Below are positions 14,941 to 16,883 of a stretch of 16,883 nucleotides of DNA, one piece after another. Below the pieces are notes generated by a model. That model was not told the origin of the DNA, made no database searches, and saw only the letters and a list, made by a program, of their open reading frames with translations. The position numbers and the translations under genes were made by a program. Numbering within the stretch: the first letter of the stretch is position 1; every line of letters starts with the position of its first letter. This DNA is from CAYNWK01 sp964400875 (GTDB lineage: Bacteria; Chloroflexota; Anaerolineae; Anaerolineales; UBA4823). Location: the NCBI GenBank assembly GCA_964400875.1, contig CAYNWK010000096.1:1-16883 (forward strand), in the 5' to 3' direction.

Positions 14941-14964
14941 TGGGAATATTGTACAATATTCCCA
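14941..14964 (+). promoter_or_regulatory. perfect 24-bp palindrome at the mpg start codon, with leaderless-type -10 box
   Basis: The half-site TGGGAATATTGT (14941-14952) is followed by its exact reverse complement (14953-14964), so the centre is GTAC and the last base is the A of the mpg ATG. TACAAT (14952-14957) inside it is a good -10 box 7 nt from the start codon, and there is no ribosome site. This is the geometry of leaderless transcription. A protein bound here would block the promoter; the RNA could also fold over the start. Confidence 0.6.
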
Positions 14965-15572
14965 TGCCAGAACAGATTCATCTGGAGCGCACTTTTTTCC
15001 GGAGAGATACCCTGCAGGTCGCGCGCGAGCTGTTGGGAAAGCGACTGGTGCGGCTGGAGGGGGGCAGACGCCTGGCCGGGATCATCACCGAAGCCGAAGC
15101 CTATCGAGGCGAGGAGGACCAGGGCTGCCACGCCAAGGCTGGCCTGACCCCCCGCACCCGGGTGATGTACGGTCCGCCGGGGCACGCCTACGTTTACTTC
15201 ACCTACGGTATGCACTGGATGCTCAACTTCGTCACCGAAGCGGAAGGCTACCCCGCAGCGGTGTTGATCCGGGCGATCCTGCCGGTCGAGGGCGTAGAGG
15301 TCATCGCCGCGCGGCGCGGTAAGCAGCCGCAAGCGCACTGGACGGATGGACCGGCGAAGATCTGCCAGGCCTTAAACATCGACAAGCGCTTCAACGGCGC
15401 CGACCTGTGCGCCGCAGAGGCCCGTCTCTTCGTCGAAGAAAGCCGCCCAATCCCCGACGAAAACGTGACTACCGGCCCGCGCGTGGGTTTTAACAACGTG
15501 CCGGAACCCTGGAACAGCCTACCCTGGCGCTTCTTAGCGCAGCTCGACCACCGGCAGCGCGCCGCGGCGTAG
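14964..15572 (+). CDS. mpg: DNA-3-methyladenine glycosylase (AAG/MPG family)
   Basis: This 202-aa enzyme removes alkylated purines and hypoxanthine from DNA in base excision repair. ITEAEAYRGEEDQGCHA aligns with the human AAG active site, giving catalytic E45 and stacking residues Y47 and H56. YVYFTYGMHWMLNFV carries the intercalating loop, and VLIRAILPVEG the conserved Arg of the family. DGPAKICQALNI and GPRVGFNNVPEPW follow as expected. The ATG at 14964 gives the normal short N-terminus; an upstream ATG at 14916 would run through the palindrome. No ribosome site precedes it, so it is probably leaderless. It ends at TAG, 65 nt before fabI. Confidence 0.95.
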   Translation: MPEQIHLERTFFRRDTLQVARELLGKRLVRLEGGRRLAGIITEAEAYRGEEDQGCHAKAGLTPRTRVMYGPPGHAYVYFTYGMHWMLNFVTEAEGYPAAVLIRAILPVEGVEVIAARRGKQPQAHWTDGPAKICQALNIDKRFNGADLCAAEARLFVEESRPIPDENVTTGPRVGFNNVPEPWNSLPWRFLAQLDHRQRAAA

Positions 15573-15583
15573 TCCGGCGCAGG

Positions 15584-15609
15584 GTGCAGGCGCCTTGGAC
15601 CGCCTGCAC
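15584..15609 (+). promoter_or_regulatory. 9-bp hairpin in the fabI leader
   Basis: GTGCAGGCG (15584-15592) pairs perfectly with CGCCTGCAC (15601-15609) around an 8-nt loop. It lies between the mpg stop and the fabI ribosome site (GGAGG, 15627-15631). No T run follows. It could be a processing or attenuation stem. Confidence 0.45.
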
Positions 15610-15637
15610 GACAAACCACACACATTGGAGGAAGACG

Positions 15638-16420
15638 ATGAGTCTGCTAGAAGGGAAAACCGCGCTGATCTTCGGCGTGGCGAACAATCGCTCGATCGCC
15701 TGGGGCGTCGCCCAGGCTTTCCACGAGCACGGCGCCCGGATTGGCCTGAGCTACGCCGGAGAAGCCCTGGAGCGGCGCGTTAAACCACTGGCGGAGGAGA
15801 TCGGCTGCGACTTCGTCGAGCCCTGCGACGTCACCGATGACCAGCAGATCGCCCAGGTCGCCGCCAAGGCCGAAGAGGCCTTTGGGGAGATCGATATCCT
15901 GGTGCACGCTATCGCCTACGCCGGCCGCGAGGAGTTGAGCGGGGCCTTTTACGAGACCAGCAGGCAGGGATTCCACGTAGCCATGGACGTCAGCGTCTTC
16001 TCGTTTACCGCCCTGGCCCGGGCGTTTCAGCCCATGCTGCGCCCCGGCGGCTCGCTGCTGACTATGACCTACTACGGCGCAGACAAAGTCTCCCCCAACT
16101 ACAACGTGATGGGCGTAGCCAAGGCGGCTTTGGAGGCCTCGGTGCGCTACCTGGCGTACGACTTCGGCCCGCAAGGTGTGCGGGTCAACGCCATCTCCGC
16201 CGGTCCGGTGCGCACGCTGTCCGCGGCCGGGGTATCCGGCTTCAAAACCATGTACCGCAAGTTCTCCGACCTGGCGCCCTTGCACGAGAACATCACCAGC
16301 GAGGATGTGGGCGCGGCCGCGGTCTTGCTGTGCTCCGACCTGGCCGCAAAGACCACCGGGGAGGTGCTCTTCGTCGATTCGGGCTATAACATCCTCGGCT
16401 TCAGCGAGCCCATAGAATGA
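15638..16420 (+). CDS. fabI: enoyl-[acyl-carrier-protein] reductase (NADH), FabI type
   Basis: FabI reduces trans-2-enoyl-ACP in the last step of each fatty-acid elongation cycle in the cytoplasm. The 260-aa length is normal. The cofactor site GVANNRSIAWGVA, the strand ending LVHAIAYA and the FabI-specific Y155-x6-K162 (YNVMGVAK) are all present, as are NAISAGPVRTLSA and the C-terminal VDSGYNILG. The Y-x6-K spacing separates it from ordinary FabG-type SDRs. The ATG at 15638 has GGAGG 6 nt upstream; the frame is open further up, but that part lies in the leader hairpin. It is followed 27 nt later by a bactofilin, with which it may be cotranscribed. Confidence 0.96.
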   Translation: MSLLEGKTALIFGVANNRSIAWGVAQAFHEHGARIGLSYAGEALERRVKPLAEEIGCDFVEPCDVTDDQQIAQVAAKAEEAFGEIDILVHAIAYAGREELSGAFYETSRQGFHVAMDVSVFSFTALARAFQPMLRPGGSLLTMTYYGADKVSPNYNVMGVAKAALEASVRYLAYDFGPQGVRVNAISAGPVRTLSAAGVSGFKTMYRKFSDLAPLHENITSEDVGAAAVLLCSDLAAKTTGEVLFVDSGYNILGFSEPIE

Positions 16421-16447
16421 CCGGGATAGAGCAGGCGCGGAGTACTT

Positions 16448-16883
16448 ATGTTTCGTAAACGAGATGAAGCCACCACCCCTATCCAGGCCGCAGCGCAGAC
16501 CGACCGGGTGACCTCCGTGCTCGGTTCGGGCATCGCCTGGAAGGGGCAGTTGAGCGGACGGGGCGGCGTGCGCATCGAAGGTTCGTTCGAGGGAGAGATC
16601 GCCCTGCGCGGCATGCTGGTAGTCGGTGAGACCGGTCGGGTCACCTGTGAGCACTTGCGCGCCAACGTCGTGATCGTCGCCGGGGCGGTGCGTGGGGACA
16701 TCACCGCCCAAAAACTGGAGATCCGCAGCACCGGGCGGGTATGGGGGGACGTGGTGACGGCAGCCTTCTCCACCGAGGAAGGCGCCTTCCTGCGCGGCCA
16801 GATCACCATGGAAGAGAAAGTGGATATCGGCCCTACCCCCGGGCCGGAAGAGGACACCGGACCGGTCCCGGCGAACCAGGCAG
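16448..16883 (+). CDS. bactofilin family cytoskeletal protein, 3' end outside window
   Basis: The frame opens at ATG 16448 after GGAG (16439-16442) and runs without a stop to the window end, giving at least 145 residues. Bactofilins polymerise through a right-handed beta helix without nucleotide and act as scaffolds at the membrane. The core, about residues 24-125, shows the expected short strands with repeated small and hydrophobic residues: GSGIAWKGQLSGRGGVRIEGSFEGEI, VVGETGRV, VVIVAGAVRGDI, LEIRSTGRVWGDV, AFLRGQI. The N-terminal tail is short and polar, and the C-terminal tail Pro/Glu-rich, both usual. The missing part is probably only the rest of the tail. Confidence 0.9.
   Translation, partial: MFRKRDEATTPIQAAAQTDRVTSVLGSGIAWKGQLSGRGGVRIEGSFEGEIALRGMLVVGETGRVTCEHLRANVVIVAGAVRGDITAQKLEIRSTGRVWGDVVTAAFSTEEGAFLRGQITMEEKVDIGPTPGPEEDTGPVPANQA

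Noticed and set aside
14816..14963. Purine riboswitch or tRNA gene between guaB and mpg
   Set aside because: No conserved aptamer core or cloverleaf could be traced; the structure present is a set of simple dyads.

Overview
The window is GC-rich, gene-dense bacterial DNA. The M16 peptidase pair, the lipoprotein fusing a DsbA-like domain to a cyclophilin, the PrsW and DedA membrane proteins, and the general codon use look most like a Chloroflexota (Anaerolineae-type) genome. That placement is inference from gene content; there is no rRNA or other taxonomic marker here. No plasmid, phage or transposase gene is visible, so the segment looks chromosomal.

Layout. Positions 204-3981 (+) form a likely operon: a one-pass membrane protein of unknown function, an active M16 zinc peptidase, its catalytically dead M16 partner (4-nt overlap) and AcpS, the holo-ACP synthase. 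A penicillin-acylase-family Ntn hydrolase follows at 4033-6546 (+) with its own perfect -10 box. A 17-bp bidirectional terminator separates it from a block on the minus strand that reads, from right to left: a membrane-anchored HEWTH metalloprotease (12249-10891), a NUDIX hydrolase that overlaps it, a 450-nt gene-poor stretch with two inverted repeat units, the DsbA-cyclophilin lipoprotein (9986-8724), a PrsW-family protease and a DedA-family protein. A sugar-nucleotide epimerase (12356-13309, +) is divergent from this block and converges on guaB (14803-13358, -). guaB is divergent from a 3-methyladenine DNA glycosylase (14964, +), which is followed by fabI and a bactofilin cut by the window end.

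The main discovery candidate is the DsbA-cyclophilin gene. Its reading frame contains an in-frame TGA at 9689-9687, exactly where the first cysteine of the thioredoxin-fold CxxC motif should be (YGDFQ-[TGA]-PVC-AEF). The frame is open and homologous on both sides, the second cysteine and the cis-Pro loop are intact, the gene ends later with another TGA, and most other genes here also stop at TGA. A SECIS-like hairpin with a GUCC loop lies 20 nt after the TGA. The simplest reading is a selenocysteine-containing (UxxC) extracytoplasmic lipoprotein that ordinary gene callers would split into two fragments.

Together the genes deal with the cell envelope (M16 peptidases, penicillin acylase, metalloprotease, thiol redox/PPIase lipoprotein, PrsW, DedA, bactofilin), fatty-acid synthesis (AcpS, FabI), nucleotide metabolism (GuaB, NUDIX) and DNA repair (Mpg). 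Regulatory structure is unusually dense between guaB and mpg: three dyads, including a perfect 24-bp palindrome that ends on the first base of the mpg start codon.
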